This document shows positions 1 to 11,216 of a stretch of 64,000 nucleotides of DNA, piece after piece. Both the position numbers and the translations under genes were made by a program. Position 1 is the first letter of the stretch, and every line of letters starts with the position of its first letter. The notes under the pieces are model-generated. The model saw only the letters and a list, made by a program, of their open reading frames with translations, did no database searches and was not told the origin of the DNA. This stretch comes from Anomaloglossus baeobatrachus (Eukaryota; Chordata; Amphibia; Anura; Aromobatidae), in NCBI RefSeq assembly GCF_048569485.1, contig NC_134359.1, positions 149,749,179 through 149,813,178 of the forward strand, given 5' to 3'.

Positions 1-224
1 TTTTTGGCCATCATCTGCCTTTGTTCCAGTTGTTCGTGTCCGTAAAAAGGGAGCACATCGGATTGTCCACGGTAAGTAGTAGACTTCTTACTTTTGCTGG
101 AAGATGGTCTATCTTCAGCAGATGTTAATGGAGCTTTGCCACCTTCCCCCACGGACAAACCCTTTCTTTCCTTTTCAACACGCCTCTTCCCCTTTCCACC
201 AGCATCTGTCATTTTGCCACTCAT
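1..224 (-). pseudogene. hAT transposase, N-terminal piece (copy 1)
   Basis: Read on the minus strand from the ATG at 222-224, this matches the first part of the transposase at 63240-63877 and 51710-52366. It is a Lys/Gly-rich start (MSGKMTDAGGKGKRR) followed by a Ser/Thr-rich stretch. Compared with the other copies it has one extra C in a C-run near 146-150, which shifts the frame, so this copy is not coding as it stands. The rest of the gene lies beyond the window edge. In the other copies an in-frame GTG lies 24 bases upstream, but the ATG is the likelier start. Confidence 0.7.
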
Positions 225-373
225 TTTGATAGCGACAAGATTGTGCACTTAAAATGTGGTAGTAAAAATTGACAGGTGGTGTAGATTTCAGCGGTGGTCT
301 AGCTTTATTAACAGCAGAATAAACAACAATAATTATCCCTGAGAATGCAACTACGGCCCTTAAACTGGCAGCA

Positions 374-2050
374 GTGTTTGCTAGTATAATGGCTTTGTAA
401 CAATGAGTTTGAGTGTGCAATGCAGGCAGACGTGCTGCAAATATCTTTGCACTAGTGGGACAATACAGAAGTCCAACAGCCACGTTTAGGATGCCACTAA
501 GTTCACTCAGTGTTTGCTAGTATAATGGCTTAGTAACAATTAGTTTGAGTGTGCAATGCAGGCAGACGTGCTGCAAATATCTTTGCACTAGTGGGACAAT
601 ACATAAGTCCAACAGCCACTTTTAGGATGCCACTAAGTTTCCTCAGTGTTTGCTAGTATAATGGCTTAGTAACAATGAGTTTGAGTGTGCAATGCAGGCA
701 GACGTGCTGCAAATATCTTTGCACTAGTGGGACAATACAGAAGTCCAACAGCCACATTTAGGATGCCACTAAGTTCAATCAGTTTTTACTAGTATATTGT
801 CTTAGTAACAATGAGTTTGAGTGTGCAATGCAGGCAGATGTGCTGCAAATATCTTTGCACTAGTGGGACAATACAGAAGTCCAACAGCCACTTTTAGGAT
901 GCCACTAAGTTTCCTCAGTGTTTGCTAGTATAATGGCTTAGTAACAATGAGTTTGAGTGTGCAATGCAGGCAGACGTGCTGCAAATATCTTTGCACTAGT
1001 GGGACAATACAGAAGTCCAACAGCCACGTTTAGGATGCCACTAAGTTCACTCAGTGTTTGCTAGTATAATGGCTTAGCAACAATGAGTTTGAGTGTGCAA
1101 TGCAGGCAGACATGCTCTAAATATCTTTGCACTAGTGGGACAAAACAGAAGTCCAACAGCCACGTTTAAAATGCCACTAAGTTCACTCAGTGTTTGCTAG
1201 TATAATGGCTTAGTAACAATGAGTTTGAGTGTGCAATGCAGGCAGACGTGCTGCAAATATCTTTGCACTAGTGGGACAATACAGAATTCCAACAGCCACG
1301 TTTAGGATGCCACTAAGTTCACTCAGTGTTTGCTAGTATAATGGCTTAGTAGCAATGAGTTTGAGTGTGCAATGCAGGCAGACGTGCTGCAAATATCTTT
1401 GCACTAGTGGGACAATACAGAAGTCCAACAGCCACTTTTATTATGCCACTAAGTTGACTCAGTGTTTGCTAGTATAATGGCTTAGTAACAATGAGTTTGA
1501 GTGTGCAATGCAGGCAGACGTGCTGCAAATATCTTTGCACTAGTGGGACAATACAGAAGTCCAACAGCCACGTTTAGGATGCCACTAAGTTCACTCAGTG
1601 TTTGCTAGTATAATGGCTTAGTAGCAATGAGTTTGAGTGTGCAATGCAGGCAGACGTGCTGCAAATATCTTTGCACTAGTGGATCAATACAGAAGTCCAA
1701 CAGCCACGTTTAGGATGCCACTAAGTTCACTCAGTGTTTGCTAGTATAATGGCTTAGTAACAATGAGTTTGAGTGTGCAATGCAGGCAGACGTGCTGCAA
1801 ACATCTTTGCACTAGTGGGACAATACAGAAGTCCAACAGCCACGTTTAGGATGCCACTAAGTTCACTCAGTGTTTGCTAGTATAATGGCTTAGTAACAAT
1901 GAGTTTGAGTGTGAAATGCAGGCAGACGTGCTGCAAATATCTTTGCACTAGTGGGACAATACAGAAGTCCAACAGCCACGTTTAGGATGCCACTAAGTTC
2001 TCTCAGTGTTTGCTAGTATAATGGCTTAGTAACAATGAGTTTGAGTGTGC
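374..2050. repeat. 136-bp tandem repeat array (about 12 units) inside hAT copy 1
   Basis: Successive units begin with GTTTGCTAGTATAATGG at about 374, 511, 647, 919, 1055, 1191 and so on, a period near 136 bp. Units differ by a few bases, for example CACGTTTAGG against CACTTTTAGG. The last unit breaks off at about 2050 after GAGTGTGCAAAGGGCAGG, the same junction as in the copy at 53100. That other copy has only about four units of about 132 bp, so the array is variable in length. It lies between the transposase start and the element's end, where promoter and transposase-binding sites would be expected. Confidence 0.95.
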
Positions 2051-2835
2051 AAAGGGCAGGAGGGTACAGTGGCAGGGTTGTGGGTCTCTGGGTAGAGGAA
2101 AGGAAGCCTGCCTTTCTATCCCTCCTAATGGGGAAATGCAGCGAGGAAATCCCTGACCTTATCTACACAGACGCTGTCATCTTGTGGAGCTGTTAAACTC
2201 TGTTTTCACGGACCTGTCACCTATGGCTCTGACCCTGCCGGTATTAGCCCTTAAAAGGACTGATAGAAAGTGTTATCCCTATGCTGCACAGCGCTGTGTA
2301 TAGAGCGTACACAGCAGTATCGGAGATAGGTGCTGCGCCAGCGGTGACTGACACCAAGGACGCAGAAGAGATAATGGCGTCCGGACGGGCAGATACTCGT
2401 TTTTATAATGCAGGGACATGTGACATGGACATCCTATCACACATGCCGTTGCTTCTCTGGCTAAAAGTCCACTTAGCTGTGTGTGTGTCTTGGATTGGCT
2501 GACATTCTGGCCCGCCCCACTACACGCGCGCGCTTAGGGAAGGAAGACAAGGAAAAAAAAAAATTATCCATTATCCATACAGCAGTGATCTGAATGCGCT
2601 GTTCCTGCACACTATACACTGAAATTTCATAATAGTGTGAGTCACAGAGTGACTTACACTATTACAGCGGAATGCCAGCTAGTAATTAGCTGGTCTTTTT
2701 GCTGCTAGAACCGTTCTCGAACGTATCTAGAACTATCGAGCTTTAGCAAAAAGCTCGAGTTCTAGTTCTATCTAGAACAGCCCCCAAAATCACTCGAGCC
2801 GCGAACTGGAGAACCTCGAACCGCGCTCAACTCTA

Positions 2836-3962
2836 GTTGGAACATCCAAATACGTCCCATGCACATCTTCCGTGCTGATGAGTGCAAATTTGCCTCCAGT
2901 ATTTGCTGATAACGTGTTGCATTCATCTTTCCTTCAACTTTGACCAAGTTTCCTGTGCCTTTGTATCTCCCACATCTTCACATCATGAACGATCCACTGC
3001 CGTACTTTACAATAGGAATGGTGTTCCTTTCATCATAAGCTTTGTTGACACCTCTCCAAATGTAATGTTTATGGTTGTGACCAAAAAGTCCGATTTTGGT
3101 CTCATCACTCCAAATTACCTTGTTCCAGACGTTTGGAGGCTTGTCTCTGTACTGTTTGGCGTATTGTAGGTGAGATAGTTTGTAGCATTTGCGCAGTAAT
3201 GGCTTTCTTTTGGTGACTCTACCATACAGCCCATTTTTCTTCAAGTGCCTCCTTATTGTGCATCTTGAAACAGCCACAACTCTAGTTTTCAGTGTGTCCT
3301 GTATTTCAGCTCCTGTTATTTGTAGATTTTCTTTGCATCATAAACAATTTTCCTGGCAGTTGTGGCTAAAATGTTTGTTGGTCTACCTGATCATGGTTTG
3401 GTTTTAATAGAGCCCCTGACTTTCCATTTATTAATCACAGTTTGAACACTGCTGACTGGCATTATCAATTCCTTGGATATCTTTTTGTATGCTTTTCCTG
3501 TTTTATACAGTTCAACTGCCTTTTTCCGTAGAACCGTTGACAATTCTTTTGCTTTCCCCATGACTCACAATCCATAAACATTCAGTGGCTGGATGAAAGA
3601 GTCTGTCTGGATCCCAGAAACTCACTCAGCTTTTATGCACACACATTAATTCACACGCAAACAGGTCACAGGTAAGGATGTTACTTTTATTAGCCATTCA
3701 AACCCATTTGTGTAAACTTTTTTGCTAGGTATAAGGCCAAAATCACCAGGGAATGTGAACTTTTGATCAGAGTCATTTTCATGTTTTTGGTTATCATTAT
3801 GATTTAAAAAGATAAAACACAGTAGGTTGACAATAAATGGCTTCACCCAACCACTAACCATGAGTGGAAAAAAAGATTTTGTGTTATGATTCATATTCTC
3901 TGAATATGGGCCAAGAAAGCAAAAAATCTGACGGGGTATGTAAACATTTGAGCACAACTGTA
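2836..3962 (-). mobile_element. Decayed Tc1 element, one end lost
   Basis: The right terminus, read on the minus strand, starts TACAGTTGTGCTCAAATG, with the TA of the insertion site at 3961-3962. The left terminus is missing because the sequence runs straight into the hAT end at 2835. The TIR and coding sequence differ from those of the Tc1 at 4677-6330, so this is a separate Tc1 family. Confidence 0.8.
2845..3561 (-). pseudogene. Tc1-type transposase pseudogene
   Basis: Translation from the ATG at 3559-3561 begins MGKAKELSTVLRK, a typical Tc1 N-terminal helix-turn-helix region. It continues to the stretch NKVIWSDETKIGLFG, which carries the first catalytic Asp of the DDE triad. Several in-frame stop codons interrupt the gene, for example shortly before the GRP motif, and the C-terminal half with the second Asp and the Glu is absent. 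A 99-codon open piece survives at 2978-3277. The gene is non-functional. It is more decayed than the neighbouring Tc1 at 4932-5969, which suggests an older insertion. Confidence 0.85.
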
Positions 3963-4674
3963 TCTTCACTCCCAATTCTAGTCATATTTCTATGTGTCCT
4001 TCTCATATGATCACTGGGAGATACATTTTAAGGTATCAGCAGCAGGAGTTAGAATCCCTGTCTACAGACCTCTAATACATTATGCCTACTCTAGAAGTTT
4101 GCTCTACACTAAATACAGAATAAGGCTGGACTCACACAAACATATAAAAAAACGATCCCATTCTCATCCAGGAGAGTAGGACGATTTTTTTTTTTCACTT
4201 ATCATCCGTGTGCAATCCGTTTTTTTCTCAGCAGTTATTAGTCATTTACAGGACCATTTACAGTCACGTTCAGGAGCATTTACAGTGTTGTGTGCAACAT
4301 GATAGAATTGTATCCATAAAAACAGACGTCACCAGTATGGTCCATGTGGTGTCTGTTTTTTTTCTTGAACCCATTGACTTGCATTGGCATGTCTCGGACA
4401 TTTTCAGAATAAAATCGCAGCATGTTACGACTTTTCATGCATCCAGAAACCACAGGTGTTTCCTCCCATGGGCACAGAGCCTTAGTATGGTATTATTAGA
4501 GAATAGAATAGCATTCAATTGGCCCTGAAAAGGATTGTATGTTTACTGTTCTACCAGCAGGTACTGCAACACTATAACACACTATCCCTTCTCCAGCTGA
4601 AACTCTCCCTAGTCCCTAAACTATTTCTGGGGTCGCTGTGCGGCTCACCAATCACAGTACTATAAAATAATATA
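3963..4674. other. Non-coding; weak MITE-like segment
   Basis: No gene is visible. A segment at about 4120-4490 has weak terminal inverted similarity (AAGGCTGGACTCACAC at the left, GGCACAGAGCCTTAG at the right) and may be a degraded MITE. Nothing else is recognisable. Confidence 0.3.
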
Positions 4675-4676
4675 TA

Positions 4677-6330
4677 CAGTTAGGTCCAGAAATATTTGGA
4701 CAGTGACACAATTTTCGCGAGTTGGGCTCTGCATGCCACCACATTGGATTTGAAATGAAACCTCTACAACAGAATTCAAGTGCAGATTGTAACGTTTAAT
4801 TTGAAGGTTTGAACAAAAATATCTGATAGAAATTGTAGGAATTGTGCACATTTCTTTACAAACACTCCACATTTTAGGAGGTCAAAAGTAACTGGACAAA
4901 TAAACCAAACCCAAACAAAATATTTTTATTTTCAATATTTTGTTGCGAATCCTTTGGAGGCTATCACTGCCTTAAGTCTGGAACCCATGGACATCACCAA
5001 ACGCTGGGTTTCCTCCTTCTTAATGCTTTGGCAGGCCTTTACAGCCGCAGCCTTCAGGTCTTGCTTGTTTGTGGGTCTTTCCATCTTAAGTCTGGATTTG
5101 AGCAAGTGAAATGCATGCTCAATTGGGTTAAGATCTGGTGATTGACTTGGCCATTGCAGAATGTTCCACTTTTTTGCACTCATGAACTCCTGGGTAGCTT
5201 TGGCTGTATGCTTCGGGTCATTGTCCATCTGTACTATGAAGCGCCGTCCGATCAACTTTGCGGCATTTGGCTGAATCTGGGCTGAAAGTATATCCCGGTA
5301 CACTTCAGAATTCATCCGGCTACTCTTGTCTGCTGTTATGTCATCAATAAACACAAGTGACCCAGTGCCATTGAAAGCCATGCATGCCCATGCCATCACG
5401 TTGCCTCCACCATGTTTTACAGAGGATGTGGTGTGCCTTGGATCATGTTCCGTTCCCTTTCTTCTCCAAACTTTTTTCTTCCCATCATTCTGGTACAGGT
5501 TGATCTTTGTCTCATCTGTCCATAGAATACTTTTCCAGAACTGAGCTGGCTTCATGAGGTGTTTTTCAGCAAATTTAACTCTGGCCTGTCTATTTTTGGA
5601 ATTGATGAATGGTTTGCATCTAGATGTGAACCCTTTGTATTTACTTTCATGGAGTCTTCTCTTTACTGTTGACTTAGAGATAGATACACCTACTTCACTG
5701 AGAGTGTTCTGGACTTCAGTTGATGTTGTGAACGGGTTCTTCTTCACCAAAGAATGTATGCCGCGATCATCCACCACTGTTGTCATCCGTGGACGCCCAG
5801 GCCTTTTTGAGTTCCCAAGCTCACCAGTCAATTCCTTTTTTCTCAGAATGTACCCGACTGTTGACTTTGCTACTCCAAGCATGTCTGCTATCTCTCTGAT
5901 GGAATTTTTCTTTTTTTTCAGCCTCAGGATGTTCTGCTTCACCTCAATTGAGAGTTCCTTAGATCGCATGTTGTCTGGTCACAGCAACAGCTTCCAAATG
6001 CAAAACCACACACCTGTAATCAACCCCAGACCTTTTAACTACTTCATTGATTACAGGTTAACGAGGGAGACGCCTTCAGAGTTAATTGCAGCCCTTAGAG
6101 TCCCTTGTCCAATTACTTTTGGTCCCTTGAAAAAGAGGAGGCTATGCATTGCAGAGCTATGATTCCTAAACCCTTTCTCCGATTTGGATGTGAAAACTCT
6201 CATATTGCAGCTGGGAGTGTGCACTTTCAGCCCATATTATATATATATAATTGTATTTCTGAACATGTTTTTGTAAACAGCTAAAATAACAAAACTTGTG
6301 TCACTGTCCAAATATTTCTGGCCCTGACTG
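4677..6330 (-). mobile_element. Tc1/mariner element with open transposase (Passport-like)
   Basis: The left end CAGTTAGGTCCAGAAATA and the reverse complement of the right end CAGTCAGGGCCAGAAATA are near-identical terminal inverted repeats, alike over about 35 bp. TA dinucleotides at 4675-4676 and 6331-6332 are the target-site duplication. The total length of 1654 bp is normal for a full Tc1 element. The TIR and protein resemble the Passport group found in fish and frogs (from memory). All required parts are present, so this may be a recently active copy, although the ends differ slightly from each other. Confidence 0.93.
4932..5969 (-). CDS. Tc1-family transposase, DD34E, apparently intact
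   Basis: A 345-residue uninterrupted protein of the usual Tc1 length. It would cut and paste its own element at TA sites in the nucleus. Residues 1-110 hold two helix-turn-helix DNA-binding regions separated by the GRPR motif (58-61). The catalytic triad is D152 (WTDETKI), D249 (QMDNDPKH) and E284 (PDLNPIEH), with exactly 34 residues between the second Asp and the Glu. A Gly-rich segment (KHGGGNVMAW) follows residue 184. The start ATG opens the conserved sequence MRSKELS. The gene lies on the minus strand between both TIRs. No stop or frameshift is seen. Whether it is active cannot be judged from sequence alone. Confidence 0.95.
   Translation of the reverse strand: MRSKELSIEVKQNILRLKKKKNSIREIADMLGVAKSTVGYILRKKELTGELGNSKRPGRPRMTTVVDDRGIHSLVKKNPFTTSTEVQNTLSEVGVSISKSTVKRRLHESKYKGFTSRCKPFINSKNRQARVKFAEKHLMKPAQFWKSILWTDETKINLYQNDGKKKVWRRKGTEHDPRHTTSSVKHGGGNVMAWACMAFNGTGSLVFIDDITADKSSRMNSEVYRDILSAQIQPNAAKLIGRRFIVQMDNDPKHTAKATQEFMSAKKWNILQWPSQSPDLNPIEHAFHLLKSRLKMERPTNKQDLKAAAVKACQSIKKEETQRLVMSMGSRLKAVIASKGFATKY

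Positions 6331-6385
<55 letters not shown>
6331..6385. repeat. (TA)n microsatellite
   Basis: About 50 bp of mostly alternating TA directly after the right end of the Tc1 element. It probably grew from the TA-rich insertion site. Confidence 0.9.
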
Positions 6386-6389
<4 letters not shown>

Positions 6390-7557
6390 TTACAAGATGT
6401 ACTATTCAAAGTTTTTCTTGATTTAACCAATGTATAGTTTTCTTTTACGAGGCAAATTCTTATTTGTCCTTAAGAAGGTTATTTAATTTGCATGTCCTTA
6501 TGTTATAATGTTTATATGGGTAGCTGCTATAAGGTAAAATCTATCACCCTACCTCTTTTTTGTCACATATTTTATATTAATTAGCCTTAATGAATTATGT
6601 CGATTATAACTTATATTTGTTTTTTTCATGTTTTTGTGATTTAATATCAGACTGAGGACTAAAGGGTTACACATTATTATTGCATATTAATAAGTTGTGT
6701 CAGTTATTATACATGTTGGAGAGTTGAGCTCTATACATTCATGTGATATGCCACATGCTAATGATTTAAACAAAACTTGTTTATTTAGCTGATAAGCACA
6801 TTTATTACTTAGTACATATACATATATAAACCATAATGAAAAACAGAACATTAAATTAAAAATATTTTTCTAAGTATCTGCAAAATGTTAAATAGTTGTA
6901 ATTTCACTCTTAGAAAACATTAATTCTTACAAAACATAGAAACAGTATTGCGATTTTGGATGAATGATTGTAAGCTTATTATGATTGTGCTGCTTAGTTT
7001 GTTAGTTTCTGGCTCAGTACACACATGTGAGGTACTGTATAATAGTATATTTAGAAAGTTCTGAAATAAATTCATTACTTTTTAAATTGTATCAATAGTG
7101 GTTCAGTTTTGTATTTCTACCAATCTTAATTTCTGACATGTCTAATTACTATATTAGCAGACTTGAAAATTGGAGAACTTTTTTGTTCAATTAATATAAT
7201 TCTAATGACATTTCTTAAAGGAATCTGACAGATTAAAAGAAAATTAGTTTTTTAGATGAATGGAAGTAGAGCCGCTCTCGTGAGCAGTAATGATGATGGC
7301 TACATCCCAATAGCACCTATTCTCGCTTTATTAAAATCTCTTTGGCACATGTGAATACTCATAAGCTATTCTCAATCCTGACGTGACAGGGTCCTGGTTT
7401 CAGGCACATTCTCTTGGAGCTGATTAAGCCACAGCAAGTACTCTGCACAAAGTTAGAACATAACCCATACTGAAGATTGGGAACAACTTATGATACTGTA
7501 CCTCTCCCAATGGGCTTCAATCTAGCCAGAATGGGCGTTATTAGGGAATAATCACAG
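6386..7557. other. AT-rich non-coding stretch
   Basis: No open frame, repeat end or known motif stands out. It is AT-rich single-copy-looking DNA, probably 3' flank of the myostatin-like gene. Confidence 0.5.
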
Positions 7558-7729
7558 TAAAGGCCACTTTACACACAGAGATAAATCTGCGACAGATCTG
7601 TGGTTGCAGTGAAATTGTGGACAATTAGGGCCAGGTTTGTGGCTGTGTACAAATGGAACAATATGTCCTTGATTTCACTGCAACCACAGATCTGCCAAAG
7701 ATTTATCTCTGTGTGTGACTGGGCCTTAA
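7558..7729. repeat. Small foldback MITE
   Basis: The first about 56 bp (AAGGCCACTTTACACACAGA onward) and the last about 56 bp (ending TGTGTGACTGGGCCTT) are inverted repeats that share GATCTGTGGTTGCAGTGAAA. About 60 bp separate them. The end sequence is like that of other GGGC/TTTACAC MITEs in this window. Two short open frames here are only translations of the palindrome. Confidence 0.8.
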
Positions 7730-8452
7730 CTCTTGACTCAATCGTCTTCACATCTATGACTTCAAGCTACTTATTTGCTTACATTGCATGCCTGAGTTCT
7801 AACTACACATTTTCAAGAAAGCAGATACTGATTATACGTATAGGGATTTGTATAGATGATTATTAATACACACTTTAAGGCAGTGGAGGTGATGTTGTTT
7901 TTTTTTTATAATAATGTTCACATTAACATGGAAGAAGCAAGGAATGACCAAATTGCCTAAATAATCTTCATAGTTATGCTACCTGAGCCTTTCCATTTCA
8001 CCTTTTAGTTTAACAATCAATATAAGAATATAAACAGGAACATGAGTATACCGCAAGTAAGCAAAATGAAACCTAGAGAATGCTGAATAAATGCTTCAGT
8101 TCCATGATGTCTCTGTAAAATCTTCACGCTGTTCAAAAGTATAACATAATAACAGATGGGATGGCCTTTTTAAGGGAATATATTAATATTTGTACATGCA
8201 AGAATAGTTAAGCTTGTTAGGTTCAAAAGAAGGTGGTGTGCTGTTTGAAATGATTTTAGAATGGTAAATATTAATAAACATGCAACATGTTAAAGATGTT
8301 CCAATACCTACACGTGGCTATGTGACAACATAACGTCAGACTGGACATAAACGTGTAAACATAAAATAACTCAATATGTTCATTGTACTGAATTAGCTTA
8401 GAATTTTTAAAGGGAAAAAGTGTATTTATTAAAATACTGTATTTGTCACTGA
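7730..8452. other. AT-rich non-coding stretch
   Basis: No gene or recognisable element is seen. It contains a poly-T run near 7898. Confidence 0.5.
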
Positions 8453-10852
8453 CAGAGATCAGCGGACCAGTGGATGTTCGAGTTCACCTGATTCTGCTTG
8501 ACTTTAAAAAAAAAGTTCTGTTCAGGAGCCGGACTTGACCCCAGACAACAAGCCCCATACAAGTCAATAGGGACCCGAACATCTGTGCTGTAAATTGGCT
8601 CAAAAATGGTTGCAATAAGTGCTAGATTGCTGTAAAAGGAAGCAAAATGGGGGTAAGTGCTAGACAATTCATACCTTGTGTCTCCCCGAAAATAACTTAG
8701 CCATCAGACTCTTTTCTGCATTGGTCATTAAACTACATGAATATTCCCTGCTTCCCCCACCCACCCTCTGTTCCAGTGTCAGTGATTGGTTGCAATCAGC
8801 CTGCTATACACGCCACCCGCCACTCACCCTTTGTTCCAGTGTCTGTGATTGGTTGCAGCCAGTCAGCTAATTAATGTAAAATAAATAATTAAAAAGCTGT
8901 CTTGGGCTCCCGTCCTATTTTTGATAATAAGTGTGAGTAAAACAGACAGCTACGAGTGGCAACCTCCAGTGGTCTGCTTTAATTTGGCTGGTTATCAAAA
9001 ACATAGAGAATCCCATGCCATTTTTTTTTAATTATTTGAATAAATCATTTAAAAAAAAAACGTTTGGGATCCCTCTCATTTTTGATAACCATCTAAGGTA
9101 AAGCACACCACTGGGGGCTAGTATGATCAGGGTGGAAAGGGCCATGGCTGTTTGGCCCTTTCCAGCTTAAAAATACCAGCCCACACCTACCCCAGAAATA
9201 GTGAATCCATTACATGTGCTAAATCTGGTGCTTTACCTAACTCTTCCCAATTATCCTGTTGCAGTGGGAATCAAGGTAATAGTTACTGGGGCTGATATCA
9301 GTGTGTTGACAGCTGACATCAAGCCAAGGAGTTAGTAATGGATAGGCGTCAATTAGACACCCTCATTACAAAGCTGGTAAGTGAATGGTTTAAAAAAACC
9401 ACACAGTATATATGATTAAAGACTCCCCCACACACCCTTGTTCACCAATTTATTAATTTAAAAAAATTCCTGAAAGTTCTGACAATAATCCAACAGGTAA
9501 TGTCCGATGATGCCCATCAATTCCTATGGAGTCTAATTCTGAGAAAGTTCTTAGAACAAGGGTCTATAGGTTACTTGCGATTAGTGCCAACCTTGGATTT
9601 TCCCACAGGCGCTGCCATCAGTCACCTTACGGGACCTCAACCCCACTGGTGAAGCTCCGGGTCTGGCAATACTGACTGCCAATAACCTATGGAACTCAGT
9701 CTCAGTACTTTATCAAAACGAGATTAGATAGGAAGCATTGTAGGACATTACCTGTTGTATGATCATTAAGTTTTTTATTTGAAGGAGTTATCCACTACTA
9801 AGACAACACCTTCTGATTCCACATGTTTCTACAGTGGCTGCGCTCACTTCCTGTTAACTAATTTGGTCCGAAGGTGGGGAGAAAGAAGCCAATGCTAATT
9901 GGACGCGGTGTTCACCTGACATCACAACCCCAAGTGAACCCCGGCACTGCGATCTGGACACCGTTGGAAGGCCACAGGTATGGGAGGTGAGTTTAGTCTT
10001 TATTATTTCACCTGGGGGATACATGTGGAATCAGAAGGAGTTGTCTCAGTAGAGAACAACCAGTTTAATAACTTGATGAATGAGGGTGTTTGGGAGTTTT
10101 TATTCAAATTAAGTATTTTTTCCTGTGTGTATTATTTTAAGCATTCATTTACCAGGATAGTCATGGAGGGTTACTAACCTCAGGGCTTCATGTCAGCTGT
10201 CAATCCACAACTGACATCAACCCTATTAACTATTACCCCTACTGCTACTGCACAAGGTCAATTGGGAAGAGCCAGCTAAGTATTCCTCACATTTAATAGA
10301 TGCTCCACTTCTGGAGTGTCAGCAGGCTGCTAATTTTAAACTGGGAAGAGCCAAATAACCATGGAGATTCCCATCTTGATAATACCCCCATTGGCCTGCT
10401 TTACCTTGGCTGGTTATTGAAAATTAGGTGGACTCCATGCCTTTTTTTAAATTATTTATTTAAATAATTAAAAAAACAGAATGCAATGGAATCTCTTCTA
10501 TTTTTGATAACCAGCCAAGGTAAAGCAGACTGCTGGGGGTTGGAGCCTGTAGCTGTCTGTGTTAGCTGCTCTTATTATAAAAAAAAGTGAGGGAGCCCAT
10601 GTCACTTTTTAAAAAGAAATTGTCCTCTTTTTTCAAGTGGTGCACTGACTAATCACAATCATGCCAATAATTGACATGGCTGTGATGGAGCTGGGAGTGA
10701 CCACAGTAGAAAAGCTTGCTGATTGGCTGTTCTGTAGCCTTACAACATGCTTTATTTGGATGATATATCCAAACAGGAACCATAGGAACAGTTAAAAGTC
10801 CACTTTCAGGTCCAAGACTCGGACACCCAGTGTTCGGGTTTGCTCATCCTTA
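8453..10852. mobile_element. Non-autonomous hAT-like element, 2.4 kb
   Basis: The left end is CAGAGATCAGCGGACC and the reverse complement of the right end is TAAGGATGAGCAAACC, imperfect TIRs of hAT type. The flanks carry an 8-bp duplication, GTCACTGA (8445-8452) and GTCACTAA (10853-10860), seven of eight matching. The right copy fits the hAT consensus nTnnnnAn. The interior has no transposase. It consists of modules such as GATAACCAGCCAAGGTAAAG that recur in the other large non-coding elements here. A local inverted repeat (CAACAGGTAATGTCC at about 9490, GGACATTACCTGTTG at about 9748) lies inside. Confidence 0.8.
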
Positions 10853-10860
10853 GTCACTAA

Positions 10861-11216
10861 TTGTTGCTGTCTTTCAGCACCTGTTCACACAACAATATAT
10901 CTTTCTGTAAACATTGCTATAACCAACTCATGGCATTATATATAACATATTCAAGTTTTTAATACATTTTGACTATTTTGCATGAAAATAACCTGAGTAA
11001 AGTTTGCTCATGCTAAATATCAACATTTAAAAATAAAAGATGATTTTTAAATGAACGCTTCAAATAGTTTCACATTTTAGGTTACAGCCTATTAAATCTT
11101 GCATCATAATATTGTCATTTTGTTTTTATTACTGAAATGTTTTACATGTACATTATAATCTTAGCTGTATCTGTACAGATGTTGGGATGCCATCATAAAA
11201 TGCTTTTAAGTAACAC
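10861..11216 (-). other. 3' flank/UTR of the myostatin-like gene, candidate polyA signal
   Basis: Non-coding. On the minus strand an AATAAA lies at 11125-11130, about 87 bases after the stop codon at 11217-11219. It is a possible polyadenylation signal. Myostatin 3' UTRs are usually longer, so the true end may lie farther down. Confidence 0.4.

Larger units (their letters stand above)
1..2835 (-). mobile_element. Autonomous hAT element, copy 1 (partial, enters from left edge)
   Basis: This is the transposase-5' side of a hAT DNA transposon. The start of the coding region lies at the left window edge, followed by a tandem array, a unique stretch (about 2050-2690) and the terminus, which ends in GCTCAACTCTA at 2835. 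The same order is seen at 52100-53881 and, as far as the window goes, at 63240-64000. The reverse complement of the end reads TAGAGTTGAGCGCGG, the same terminus as in the elements at 16241 and 53881. The other end lies outside the window, so no target duplication can be checked. The element abuts a Tc1 remnant at 2836. Confidence 0.85.

Noticed and set aside
374-2050. Regular repeats considered as a CRISPR-like or satellite array
   Set aside because: Whole 136-bp units repeat without unique spacers, and the array lies inside a hAT element in a vertebrate genome.
5326-6162. Plus-strand frames of 72 and 202 codons
   Set aside because: They are antisense to the Tc1 transposase; no domain.
7569-7866. 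Two short frames on opposite strands
   Set aside because: They overlap the foldback MITE; palindrome artefacts.
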